This document shows, one piece after another, positions 1 through 4,911 of a DNA stretch of 6,911 nucleotides. The position numbers were made by a program, and so were the translations under genes. The notes beneath the pieces were generated by a model. The model saw nothing but the letters and a program-made list of their open reading frames with translations, did no database searches and was not told the DNA's origin. Source of the DNA: an uncultured Collinsella sp. (GTDB lineage: Bacteria; Actinomycetota; Coriobacteriia; Coriobacteriales; Coriobacteriaceae); the NCBI GenBank assembly GCA_900544465.1, contig UQVT01000109.1, forward strand, positions 1-6,911. The letters are read 5' to 3'. Every line of letters starts with the position of its first letter. The first letter of the stretch is position 1.

Positions 1-59
1 CTCTGCTCAAAGCCTTCAGCAGCAAAAACAGGAACTATTCCACCGCAACTTATGGGGGG
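1..59. repeat. Right arm of a palindromic intergenic repeat, truncated by the window edge
   Basis: The reverse complement of bases 25-49 matches bases 2371-2395 at 19 of 25 positions. Both copies carry a run of six G/C at the outer end (54-59 here, 2359-2364 there). Only one arm is inside the window, so the pairing partner would lie before base 1. This looks like a dispersed REP-like or MITE-like palindrome rather than a gene-specific signal. It sits upstream of the GntR gene, and its sister copy lies downstream of that gene beyond the insertion sequence. No coding potential is seen here. Confidence 0.55.
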
Positions 60-122
60 ACGGGGGATGCGATAGTATTGCATGGTGGTATTCGATTAAC
101 CGAGGCTTCATCCGAGGGCTTT

Positions 123-812
123 ATGGAACAGCAGCATTATCAGAGCCTGCAAGACCAGGCGTACAACGCATTGCGCTCCAAGATCATCTATGCCGAGCTC
201 AAGCCCGGCACGCGCCTTTCGGCGATTGGTCTGGAAAAGGAGACGGGAATCGGGCGCACGCCCATTCGCGAATCCTTTGTGCGCCTGCGTGAGCAGGAGC
301 TGGTGGAAACGCGTCCCAAAAGCGGCACCTACGTCTCTAAGATCAGCATGGAACGCGCCGAAAACGCCTGCTTTTTGCGCGAGAAGCTCGAGAGAAGCGT
401 GCTTATTAAATGCTGTTCGGCCGCCTCGCCCGAGCAAAAGCAGCGGCTTGAGCAGATTCTTACCGAGTCCGAGTCGCTCGACCATGGCGAAACGCGCCGT
501 TTCTTTGACCTGGATAACCTGTTCCATGAGACATGTTTTGAGATTGCCGGTCGTCACATGTTGTGGGATTGGATGAAGAGCATCAACACGCATTTTGAGC
601 GATACAACTGGTTGCGTATGGTGTCGCAGGATCTGGACTGGGAGCCGATTCGTCGGCAGCATCGCCGGATTCTCGAGGCCATTAAGAGGGGCGATACCGA
701 CGCGGCGAGCTATCTGGCAGAGACGCACTTGCACCTGATGCCCGAGGAGCAGGGCCCGGTTATCGCCTTGCATCCCGACCATTTTGAGCTGTCCAAAGAT
801 ACGGCCATCTAA
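123..812 (+). CDS. GntR-family transcriptional regulator, FadR/FCD subfamily
   Basis: A 229-residue DNA-binding regulator. Residues about 8-75 form the GntR winged helix (AYNALRSKII, then LKPGTRLS, RTPIRESFVRL and SGTYVS). Residues about 85-205 form an all-helical FCD effector domain. Its metal and ligand residues look intact: D131 and H135 in DNLFHE, H180 in RQHRRILEAI, and H202 in ETHLHL. FCD regulators of this type usually sense organic or sugar acids such as gluconate and uronates. That would suit the KDG and KDPG enzymes nearby, but the target is inferred from context only. I chose the ATG at 123, which has a GAGGG 4 bases upstream. An in-frame TTG at 78 would add 15 residues unlike the family. 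The gene is intact, and an IS110 element begins within about 10 bp of its stop, so its native terminator may have been displaced. Confidence 0.9.
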   Translation: MEQQHYQSLQDQAYNALRSKIIYAELKPGTRLSAIGLEKETGIGRTPIRESFVRLREQELVETRPKSGTYVSKISMERAENACFLREKLERSVLIKCCSAASPEQKQRLEQILTESESLDHGETRRFFDLDNLFHETCFEIAGRHMLWDWMKSINTHFERYNWLRMVSQDLDWEPIRRQHRRILEAIKRGDTDAASYLAETHLHLMPEEQGPVIALHPDHFELSKDTAI

Positions 813-830
813 CTCGCCCCATTACAGTCT

Positions 831-1076
831 GAAGTGGGCCACCGATAAATTTCGATGGCGAGCATTCGGCGCATTGCCTACGATACGGGCAAGCCCCGAG
901 GGGCCGCCGATCGGGCGCCTCCGGATGGCCGTCTGCCCCTGCCCCGTAGAGGGCCCGGGGGGTGTTGCCACCGGGGGCGCTCGCCGCTCCGGACGACTGA
1001 TAGGAAACTGCCGGGCGCAAGCGCCACGGCCAGGTAATGTGGGTGTCGCAGGGAGGGGTTCCGATCGGCCTACCGA
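831..1076 (+). ncRNA. Candidate IS110 bridge-RNA region in the left end
   Basis: This is a 246-bp GC-rich stretch with no credible gene, lying where IS110-group elements encode the bridge RNA that pairs with target and donor DNA. Several short stems are visible: GGTG-TTGC-CACC at 961-972, CCGG at 989-992 with CCGG at 1011-1014, and GGCGC with GCGCC around 1014-1025. Bases 957-966 are complementary to the right junction (2355-2364, ten bases). The heptamer ATAGGAA at 1000-1006 repeats the right end at 2350-2356. The 5' match touching target and the 3' match touching donor follow the loop order known for IS621. The transcript's ends cannot be fixed by eye. Confidence 0.5.
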
Positions 1077-1084
1077 TTGGAGGA
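1061..1084 (+). promoter_or_regulatory. Hairpin overlapping the transposase ribosome binding site
   Basis: CCGATCGG (1061-1068) pairs with CCGATTGG (1073-1080) across a four-base CCTA loop, giving eight pairs with one G-U. The 3' arm takes in the first bases of the GGAGGA Shine-Dalgarno (1079-1084) that serves the GTG start at 1092. If it forms in the mRNA it would damp transposase translation. Confidence 0.45.
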
Positions 1085-1091
1085 TAACACC

Positions 1092-2249
1092 GTGGCACCA
1101 CCTAGAATGCCGGAAGCCGTCATCGGGCTCGATGTCGGGAAATTGTCCCATTGGGCATGCGTCGCGACCCGGGACGGCGAGATACTGCTGAGCGCCCCCG
1201 TCGCGAACAGGGAGGGCGATCTGGACTCGCTGTTCGGCCGCTTCCCCGACGCGCTCGTGGTCGTCGACCAGTCGCGCAACATAGGCGCCCTCGCGCTCGC
1301 CCGCGCCAAGGCGGCCGGGATGTCGGCGGCGTACCTGCCGGGACTCGCGGCACACGGGGCCGCCAGGCTCTTCGCCGGCGACGCCAAGACCGACGAGCGG
1401 GACGCAATGGTCATCGCGAAGACGGCGCTGGGCATCCCCGACGCACTCCTGCCGGTCGGGGATCCGGGCCCGACGGTCGCGGCGGCGAGGGCGCTGGCCG
1501 CCCAGAGAAACTTCCTGACCTGCGAAAACACCAGGAGCAAGAACCGGCTGCGCAGCATCCTGCTGGAATCGTGCCCCGCCTTCGAGGCGTTGGTCGACCT
1601 GTCCGACGGTCCCCAGCTGAGGCTCATGGCATCCCTCGGCGGGGCCTGGTCGGTGGCCGACGCCGGGCCCCGCAGGGCGGCGGCGCTCACGCGCGGGGCG
1701 GCGCGCGGCAAGATCGAGGCCCTCGTCCGCTCGACGGCCTCCTCGACAAGGCCGGACGCGGCGGCCATCGCCGCCGAGGACCGGGCGGTGAGGCTGCTCG
1801 CGCGCAGGATCTCCGAGAACTCGGCGGAGATCGATGTGATCACGGCGGAGATATCCGCCCTCCTCGAGGGCGACGATACCTACCGATGCCTCCTGACGGT
1901 GCCGGGGATCGGCCCCAAAACCGCTTCCGAGCTCGCGATCTCCATAGATATCGAAGACTTCCCAAGCCACGACAGGCTCGCGTCGTACTGCGGCCTGGCG
2001 CCGCGCAACCGCCAGTCGGGGACCTCGATCTCCTCGGTGACGGCATCGCGCCAAGGCAACAAGAGGCTGAAGAACCTGCTCATATTCTCGTGCAACTGCC
2101 TTACCCGGACAGAGGGAAGATGGGGCGATTACTACGCTAGGTGCCGAGAGCGGGGCATGCCGCACGGCAAGGCGCTCAAGGCGCTGGCACGAAAGAGGCT
2201 GAAGGTCATCTACGCGATCATGCGGGACAGGGTGCCCTACGCCGCCTAG
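1092..2249 (+). CDS. IS110-family transposase (bridge-RNA-guided recombinase)
   Basis: A 385-residue DEDD recombinase. The N-terminal RuvC-like domain has D14 in IGLDVGK, D59 in VVVDQS at the position that is Glu in many relatives, and D101 and D104 in AKTDERDA. The middle is helical (about 130-260). The C-terminal Transposase_20 domain begins at LLTVPGIGPKTASEL (about 267-281) and includes GLAPRNRQSGTS, with S309 the likely nucleophilic serine, then ASRQGNKRLKNLL. Length and domain order are normal for the family. I chose the GTG at 1092 because GGAGGA lies 7 bases upstream. An in-frame TTG at 1077 would overlap that site. Members act with a bridge RNA from the element's own non-coding end to excise and insert through a circular intermediate. 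Codon use is very GC-rich and the frame is unbroken. Confidence 0.93.
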   Translation: MAPPRMPEAVIGLDVGKLSHWACVATRDGEILLSAPVANREGDLDSLFGRFPDALVVVDQSRNIGALALARAKAAGMSAAYLPGLAAHGAARLFAGDAKTDERDAMVIAKTALGIPDALLPVGDPGPTVAAARALAAQRNFLTCENTRSKNRLRSILLESCPAFEALVDLSDGPQLRLMASLGGAWSVADAGPRRAAALTRGAARGKIEALVRSTASSTRPDAAAIAAEDRAVRLLARRISENSAEIDVITAEISALLEGDDTYRCLLTVPGIGPKTASELAISIDIEDFPSHDRLASYCGLAPRNRQSGTSISSVTASRQGNKRLKNLLIFSCNCLTRTEGRWGDYYARCRERGMPHGKALKALARKRLKVIYAIMRDRVPYAA

Positions 2250-2358
2250 TCGAAGCGCTCCGAACAGATTGGAGCCCATCGGCCGAAAGGCCTGGCGTTA
2301 GCATGTCGCGATTCAATCTCGAAAACAGCATTGCCCAGTTGACAAAACTATAGGAACA
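2250..2358 (+). other. IS110 right-end non-coding segment
   Basis: About 110 bases run from the transposase stop to the C-run junction. The terminal part, TTGACAAAACTATAGGAAC (2339-2357), is the expected right end. It contains ATAGGAA, repeated inside the left-end ncRNA candidate at 1000-1006. No gene or strong hairpin is seen. Confidence 0.5.
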
Positions 2359-2434
2359 CCCCCCTCATTAGTTGCAGTGAAATAGGAATTGTTTTGCGGC
2401 TCTGATGGCGTAAACAGTCCGTATTTCACCGCAA
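2359..2434. repeat. Palindromic intergenic repeat, second copy
   Basis: After a six-C run (2359-2364), bases 2372-2394 pair with 2412-2434 at 19 of 23 positions across a 17-base loop, forming a long imperfect hairpin. The core arm is TTGCAGTGAAATAGG on one side and a near copy on the other. The left arm is also a diverged inverted copy of bases 25-49, so this is a repeated element and not a one-off terminator. The IS110 element ends directly at its C-run edge. Confidence 0.65.
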
Positions 2435-2456
2435 GTGCGAGACGCTACCGGGGCAC

Positions 2457-2533
2457 AAAAAAGCTGCGGCGCCGCTTGGAGGAAAAGACCGGAAGCAAGG
2501 GTCCATTCCTTCAGACGGCGCCGCAGCTGTTTT
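2457..2533 (-). terminator. Long hairpin with a terminator-like U-run on the - strand
   Basis: Bases 2457-2474 and 2516-2533 pair at 17 of 18 positions around the core AGCTGCGGCGCCG. Inside, 2478-2490 and 2500-2512 pair at 10 of 13, leaving a nine-base loop. Read on the - strand the stem is followed by TTTTTTGTGCC, a good U-tract. Read on the + strand the U-tract is only four bases. It could be a second terminator behind the KDPG aldolase gene or another intergenic palindromic repeat. Confidence 0.45.
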
Positions 2534-2590
2534 GGTGGCTCGGTTTTTGTCGATGTGGCTTAGTTGAGCGCGACTGCCAGCCGATTATAC

Positions 2591-2691
2591 AAAGCGGCTC
2601 GGGGGCGTGTCGCTTCCGTCGCGTTCTATCAGCATACAAGACGTTTTCGGTTCTTGTCCGTGACGGAAACGGCGCGCTTCCGAGCCGCTTT
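2591..2691. repeat. Extended imperfect palindrome of about 100 bp
   Basis: AAAGCGGCTCGG (2591-2602) is the perfect inverse of 2680-2691. Pairing resumes further in (around 2606-2620 with 2662-2676, mostly matched) and again as ACAAGA (2636-2641) with TCTTGT (2652-2657). The whole stretch could fold into a single long rod. No protein-coding potential is seen. It is either a non-autonomous repeat or a structured RNA. Its outer right arm directly adjoins the terminator of the aldolase gene. Confidence 0.45.
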
Positions 2692-2729
2692 AAAAGAAAG
2701 GGGGCGAGGTCTAGGGCACGCCCCCTTTC
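2691..2729 (-). terminator. Intrinsic terminator of the KDPG aldolase gene
   Basis: GAAAGGGGGCG (2696-2706) and CGCCCCCTTTC (2719-2729) form a perfect 11-bp stem with a 12-base loop. On the - strand the stem is followed by TTTTAAAG. It lies 17 bases past the aldolase stop codon, the right place and orientation to end the kdgK-eda transcript. Confidence 0.8.
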
Positions 2730-2746
2730 ACGATAGAGAGCTAAAC

Positions 2747-3388
2747 CTAGCCGCGGACCTTCTTGACGACGTCCATGGCCTCGCGGGCAATCTGCTCGAC
2801 CTTGGAGAAGTCGCCGTCGGCAAACAGGGCCGGCTTGACCATCCAGGTGCCACCGCAGGCGATGATGGCGGAGGAGCTCAGGTACTCCTCGACGTTGGCG
2901 GTGCTCACGCCGCCGGTGGGCATAAAGCGGTGACCGACAAACGGAGCGGCGAGGGCCTTGATGGTGTTCAGGCCGCCATACTGGGACGCGGGGAAGAACT
3001 TGGTGACCTTGAGGCCCAGGTTCTCGGCTGCGGTGACCTCGGAGGGGGTTACGGTGCCGGGAAGGACAGGCAGGTCGATGTCGATGCAGTGCTTCACAAC
3101 GTCCTCGTTGTAACCCGGGGAGACGATGAACTTGGCACCGGCTGCGCGGGCCTGCTCAACCTGCTCGACGGTCAGGACAGTGCCGGCGCCAACGCACATC
3201 TCGGGCTCGGCCTCGGCCATAGCGGCGATGCACTCGGCGGCGCAGGCGGTGCGGAAGGTGACCTCGGCGGACTTCATGCCAGCTGCCATAAGGGCGTGGG
3301 CGAGCGGAGCGGCGTCCTCGACCTTGTCGAGCACGACGACCGGCACGATGCCCAGGGACTCAAGCGTGGTGTAGAACTGATCGAACAT
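2747..3388 (-). CDS. eda: 2-keto-3-deoxy-6-phosphogluconate (KDPG) aldolase
   Basis: A 213-residue class I aldolase of the KDPG/KHG family, full length for the family. It cleaves KDPG to pyruvate and glyceraldehyde-3-phosphate in the cytoplasm. Family motifs appear in order: IVPVVVLD at the start of the barrel, E42 and R46 in AEVTFRT, GAGTVLT (about 67-73), VSPGYN (89-94), LPGTVTPSE (109-117), the Schiff-base lysine K130 in KFFPAS, and the phosphate-binding PTGGVS (157-162). The ATG at 3388 was chosen because AAAGGA lies about 7 bases upstream and the homologous region starts there. An in-frame start 15 codons earlier adds unrelated residues. It lies downstream of kdgK on the same strand after a 253-bp gap, and together they complete uronate-derived KDG breakdown. 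Confidence 0.95.
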   Translation of the reverse strand: MFDQFYTTLESLGIVPVVVLDKVEDAAPLAHALMAAGMKSAEVTFRTACAAECIAAMAEAEPEMCVGAGTVLTVEQVEQARAAGAKFIVSPGYNEDVVKHCIDIDLPVLPGTVTPSEVTAAENLGLKVTKFFPASQYGGLNTIKALAAPFVGHRFMPTGGVSTANVEEYLSSSAIIACGGTWMVKPALFADGDFSKVEQIAREAMDVVKKVRG

Positions 3389-3641
3389 AATGTTCCTTTC
3401 GATGTATGGCGCGCATGGGCGCGTGATTGCCAAATATGCTGGTCAGGAGCCGATTTTGGATTGGTTATCGGAGGCACTGCTTGGGGTTCAAGCAATTCCA
3501 AAACCAGCTGCTCGACCAGTCATGTAGGGAATGCCAGGCAAAACCGGAATGGGACTGGTGGTTTTGCCCGACCGGAGGAATCGGGGAGCGGGCCGCAGGG
3601 GTATGGGATTGGAAAGCTGCGGCCCGCGGAATGGAGACGGA
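3389..3641 (-). other. kdgK-eda intergenic gap with two hairpins and no gene
   Basis: The 253-bp gap holds no credible ORF. GCGGGCCGCAG (3588-3598) pairs perfectly with 3617-3627, 14 bases after the kdgK stop. GGCAAAACC (3537-3545) pairs perfectly with 3560-3568. Neither has a clear U-tract on the - strand, so they look more like mRNA-processing or stabilising stems or weak attenuators than full terminators. TTGGCA with a CATACAT-like hexamer closer to eda could be a weak separate promoter, but the match is poor. Confidence 0.45.
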
Positions 3642-4676
3642 TTAGCGCGCGACGCGGGTGCCACCGTCGGCGGCGGATGCCACGGCTGCGATCTCGTCTG
3701 CGGTCACCAAGTTGGAATCGCCCTTGATGGTGAGCTTGAGGATCGACGCTGCAATCGCATAGTTGACGGCGTCCTGCGGGTCAAAGTCGTTGGTGAGGGC
3801 ATGGACGAGGCCGGCGTTGAAAGCGTCGCCGGCGGCAACGCCCTCGAGCACGTGCACGTCGTGAGCAGGGGAGAACCAGTGCTCGCCGCTCTCGGCGTCA
3901 AAGAGCATGCCCATCCAGATGGAGCGCTCGACGCAGGAGATGTTGCGGACGACCGAGGCGACCTTTTTGCAGCCGTACTCGGCGCAGATCTGACGGGCCA
4001 TCTCGACGTAGGTGTCGCGCTCCTCGATGCCATGGGCAAGGGAACCAGAGACGCAGGTCATGCCGAGGCCGGCGGGCGCATCCTCGTCGTTGGCGATGCA
4101 GATGTCGACGAGCGGCAGGAGTTCCTTCATGGTGGCCTGCGACTGCTCGGGCGACCACATCTTGCCGCGATAGTTCACGTCGCACACGGTGGTGATGCCC
4201 TTGGCGCGGCAGGCGGCGAGTGCCTCCTTGCAGGCGGCGGCCATCTCATCGGAGACGGCGGGGGTCACGCCGGAGAAATAGAAGACATCGATGCCCTTGA
4301 GGATCTCGTCCCAGTCAAAGACGTCGCGTTTGGCCATGTTGATGGCAGAGAACTTGCGGTCGTAGACGCAGCCGTTGCCGCGCTGCGAGGCGCCGACCTC
4401 AAACACATAGGAGCCAAGACGGTCGCCCTGACGCACGACGCGCGTTGTGTCGACGCCGTAGGCCTTCAGCGAACGCAGCGCGCACTCGCCTAGGCGGTTG
4501 GCCGGGACAACGGATACGTAAGCGGCCTTGTCGCCTTGGTAGGCCAGGGAAAGAGCGGTGTTGGCCTCGGCGCCACCGTAGCGGACGTCAAACTCGGTTG
4601 CCTGCTCAATGCGCAGATGATCTTTGGGCGAGAGCCTCATCATGATTTCGCCGAAGGTAAGAACCGTTTTACCCAT
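3642..4676 (-). CDS. kdgK: 2-keto-3-deoxygluconate kinase, PfkB/ribokinase family
   Basis: A 344-residue sugar kinase that phosphorylates KDG to KDPG with ATP, feeding the aldolase encoded next on the same strand. The N-terminal LTFGEIMMRLSP (7-17) and the substrate-side glycine motif YGGAEANTALSLA (33-45) are typical of KDG kinases, as is CDVNYRGKMW (165-174). The C-terminal PfkB signature reads EGVAAGDAFNAG (278-289), with D284 as the catalytic base. The usual first Gly of GAGD is Ala here. The ATG at 4676 has AAGGAG 10 bases upstream. A start 11 codons earlier adds unrelated residues. It is divergent from a LacI-type regulator and has tandem operators and a structured leader upstream. Family assignment is firm, and KDG specificity rests on the motifs plus the eda partner. 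Confidence 0.92.
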   Translation of the reverse strand: MGKTVLTFGEIMMRLSPKDHLRIEQATEFDVRYGGAEANTALSLAYQGDKAAYVSVVPANRLGECALRSLKAYGVDTTRVVRQGDRLGSYVFEVGASQRGNGCVYDRKFSAINMAKRDVFDWDEILKGIDVFYFSGVTPAVSDEMAAACKEALAACRAKGITTVCDVNYRGKMWSPEQSQATMKELLPLVDICIANDEDAPAGLGMTCVSGSLAHGIEERDTYVEMARQICAEYGCKKVASVVRNISCVERSIWMGMLFDAESGEHWFSPAHDVHVLEGVAAGDAFNAGLVHALTNDFDPQDAVNYAIAASILKLTIKGDSNLVTADEIAAVASAADGGTRVAR

Positions 4677-4755
4677 GGTCGCGCAGCTCCTTCTTGCTCG
4701 TGCGTACACCTTTGATATGGCGTTGGCGCGGAGGTGCCAAGACGGTAGGGTACAT
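4669..4755 (-). CDS. Possible 28-codon leader peptide overlapping the kdgK start
   Basis: On the - strand a perfect Shine-Dalgarno GGAGGTG (4767-4761) precedes an ATG at 4755 with 7 bases between GGAGG and the start. The ORF encodes 28 residues starting MYPTVLAPPRQRHIK, with a basic C-terminal half, and stops at TAA (4671-4669). That stop overlaps the kdgK start region: kdgK begins at 4676, inside the leader's last codons in another frame, so terminating ribosomes would arrive at the kdgK start. The Shine-Dalgarno lies in one arm of a 17-bp hairpin, and codons 7-12 lie in the other arm. I do not recognise the peptide. It may be a coupling or regulatory leader ORF, or chance. Confidence 0.4.
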   Translation of the reverse strand: MYPTVLAPPRQRHIKGVRTSKKELRDHG

Positions 4756-4777
4756 CTTTACACCTCCGCGCCAACGC
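4720..4777 (-). promoter_or_regulatory. Perfect 17-bp hairpin in the kdgK leader, hiding a Shine-Dalgarno
   Basis: GCGTTGGCGCGGAGGTG (4720-4736) is the exact inverse of 4761-4777, with a 24-base loop. No U-tract follows on either strand, so it is not a plain terminator. In the kdgK mRNA the 5' arm contains the GGAGGTG that serves the leader ORF, and the 3' arm covers leader codons 7-12. It sits between the predicted promoter/operators and the kdgK ribosome binding site. Confidence 0.6.
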
Positions 4778-4782
4778 TTGCC

Positions 4783-4807
4783 GAAATCGGTTTACGAAAT
4801 CGGTTTC
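4783..4807. promoter_or_regulatory. Two tandem LacI-family operators
   Basis: GAAATCGGTTTA (4783-4794) and GAAATCGGTTTC (4796-4807) are repeated with centres 13 bp apart. Each is built around a central CG with GAAA/TTTC-like arms, the hallmark of LacI-family operators. The second lies in the stronger palindrome ACGAAATCGGTTTCGT (4794-4809). They lie in the intergenic region of the divergent LacI gene, just downstream of the likely kdgK promoter, so binding should block kdgK and probably lacI itself. Confidence 0.65.
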
Positions 4808-4819
4808 GTTTCGAGTTGT

Positions 4820-4846
4820 AGTATACTCACCTACAGCGTTTTGCAA
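4820..4846 (-). promoter_or_regulatory. Probable kdgK promoter with a palindromic -10 shared with lacI
   Basis: On the - strand TTGCAA (4846-4841) and TATACT (4825-4820) are separated by 15 bases, slightly short. The -10 is part of the palindrome AGTATACT (4820-4827), so TATACT is also available on the + strand (4822-4827) for lacI, whose -35 would then overlap the operators. Initiation on the - strand would fall near 4812, immediately before the operators. Confidence 0.45.
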
Positions 4847-4911
4847 GCGAGATTTTTAAAAAAATGCCTAAAATGGCTCAGACTGCTGACAATTGGGAAA
4901 CGGGGTGCGCC

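Larger units (their letters stand above)
821..2358 (+). mobile_element. IS110-family insertion sequence, complete but with approximate ends
   Basis: One transposase gene is flanked by a long structured left end (about 270 bp) and a short right end (about 110 bp), the usual layout of the IS110 group. No terminal inverted repeats are visible, as expected for this family. The right end has the TTGACAAAACTATAGGAAC character seen at 2339-2357. The left boundary falls between the gntR stop (812) and about 831. Four C's precede it (817-820) and six C's follow the right end (2359-2364), so the shared core is probably CC and the exact boundary is ambiguous by a few bases. The element inserted at the edge of a palindromic repeat. 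No frameshift is seen, so it may be active. Confidence 0.75.

Noticed and set aside
78..122. TTG at 78 as the start of the GntR regulator
   Set aside because: The extra 15 residues are unlike the family, whereas the ATG at 123 places the winged helix at the usual distance from the N terminus.
1266..1268. Asp (D59) instead of Glu in the second catalytic position of the transposase, suggesting an inactive enzyme
   Set aside because: The VDQ form recurs in actinobacterial IS110 relatives as I recall them, and all other catalytic residues are intact, so this is probably a subgroup trait.
822..2279. A 485-codon open frame on the - strand across the whole insertion sequence
   Set aside because: It is antisense to the clear IS110 transposase, with Arg/Pro/Gly-rich low-complexity translation typical of a GC-rich shadow frame.
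3450..3471. CCGAT/ATCGG inverted repeat upstream of eda as a further LacI operator
   Set aside because: The arms are only 5 bp, the 12-base centre is not CG-centred, and the match to the GAAATCGGTTTC sites is only a half-site.
2564..3727. A 387-codon + strand open frame opposite the KDPG aldolase
   Set aside because: It is antisense to a gene with full family motifs, and its translation shows no domain pattern and crosses palindromes and a terminator.
3531..4493. A 320-codon + strand open frame opposite kdgK
   Set aside because: It is a mirror of the kinase codon pattern, rich in Gly/Asp/Val/His with no recognisable motif.
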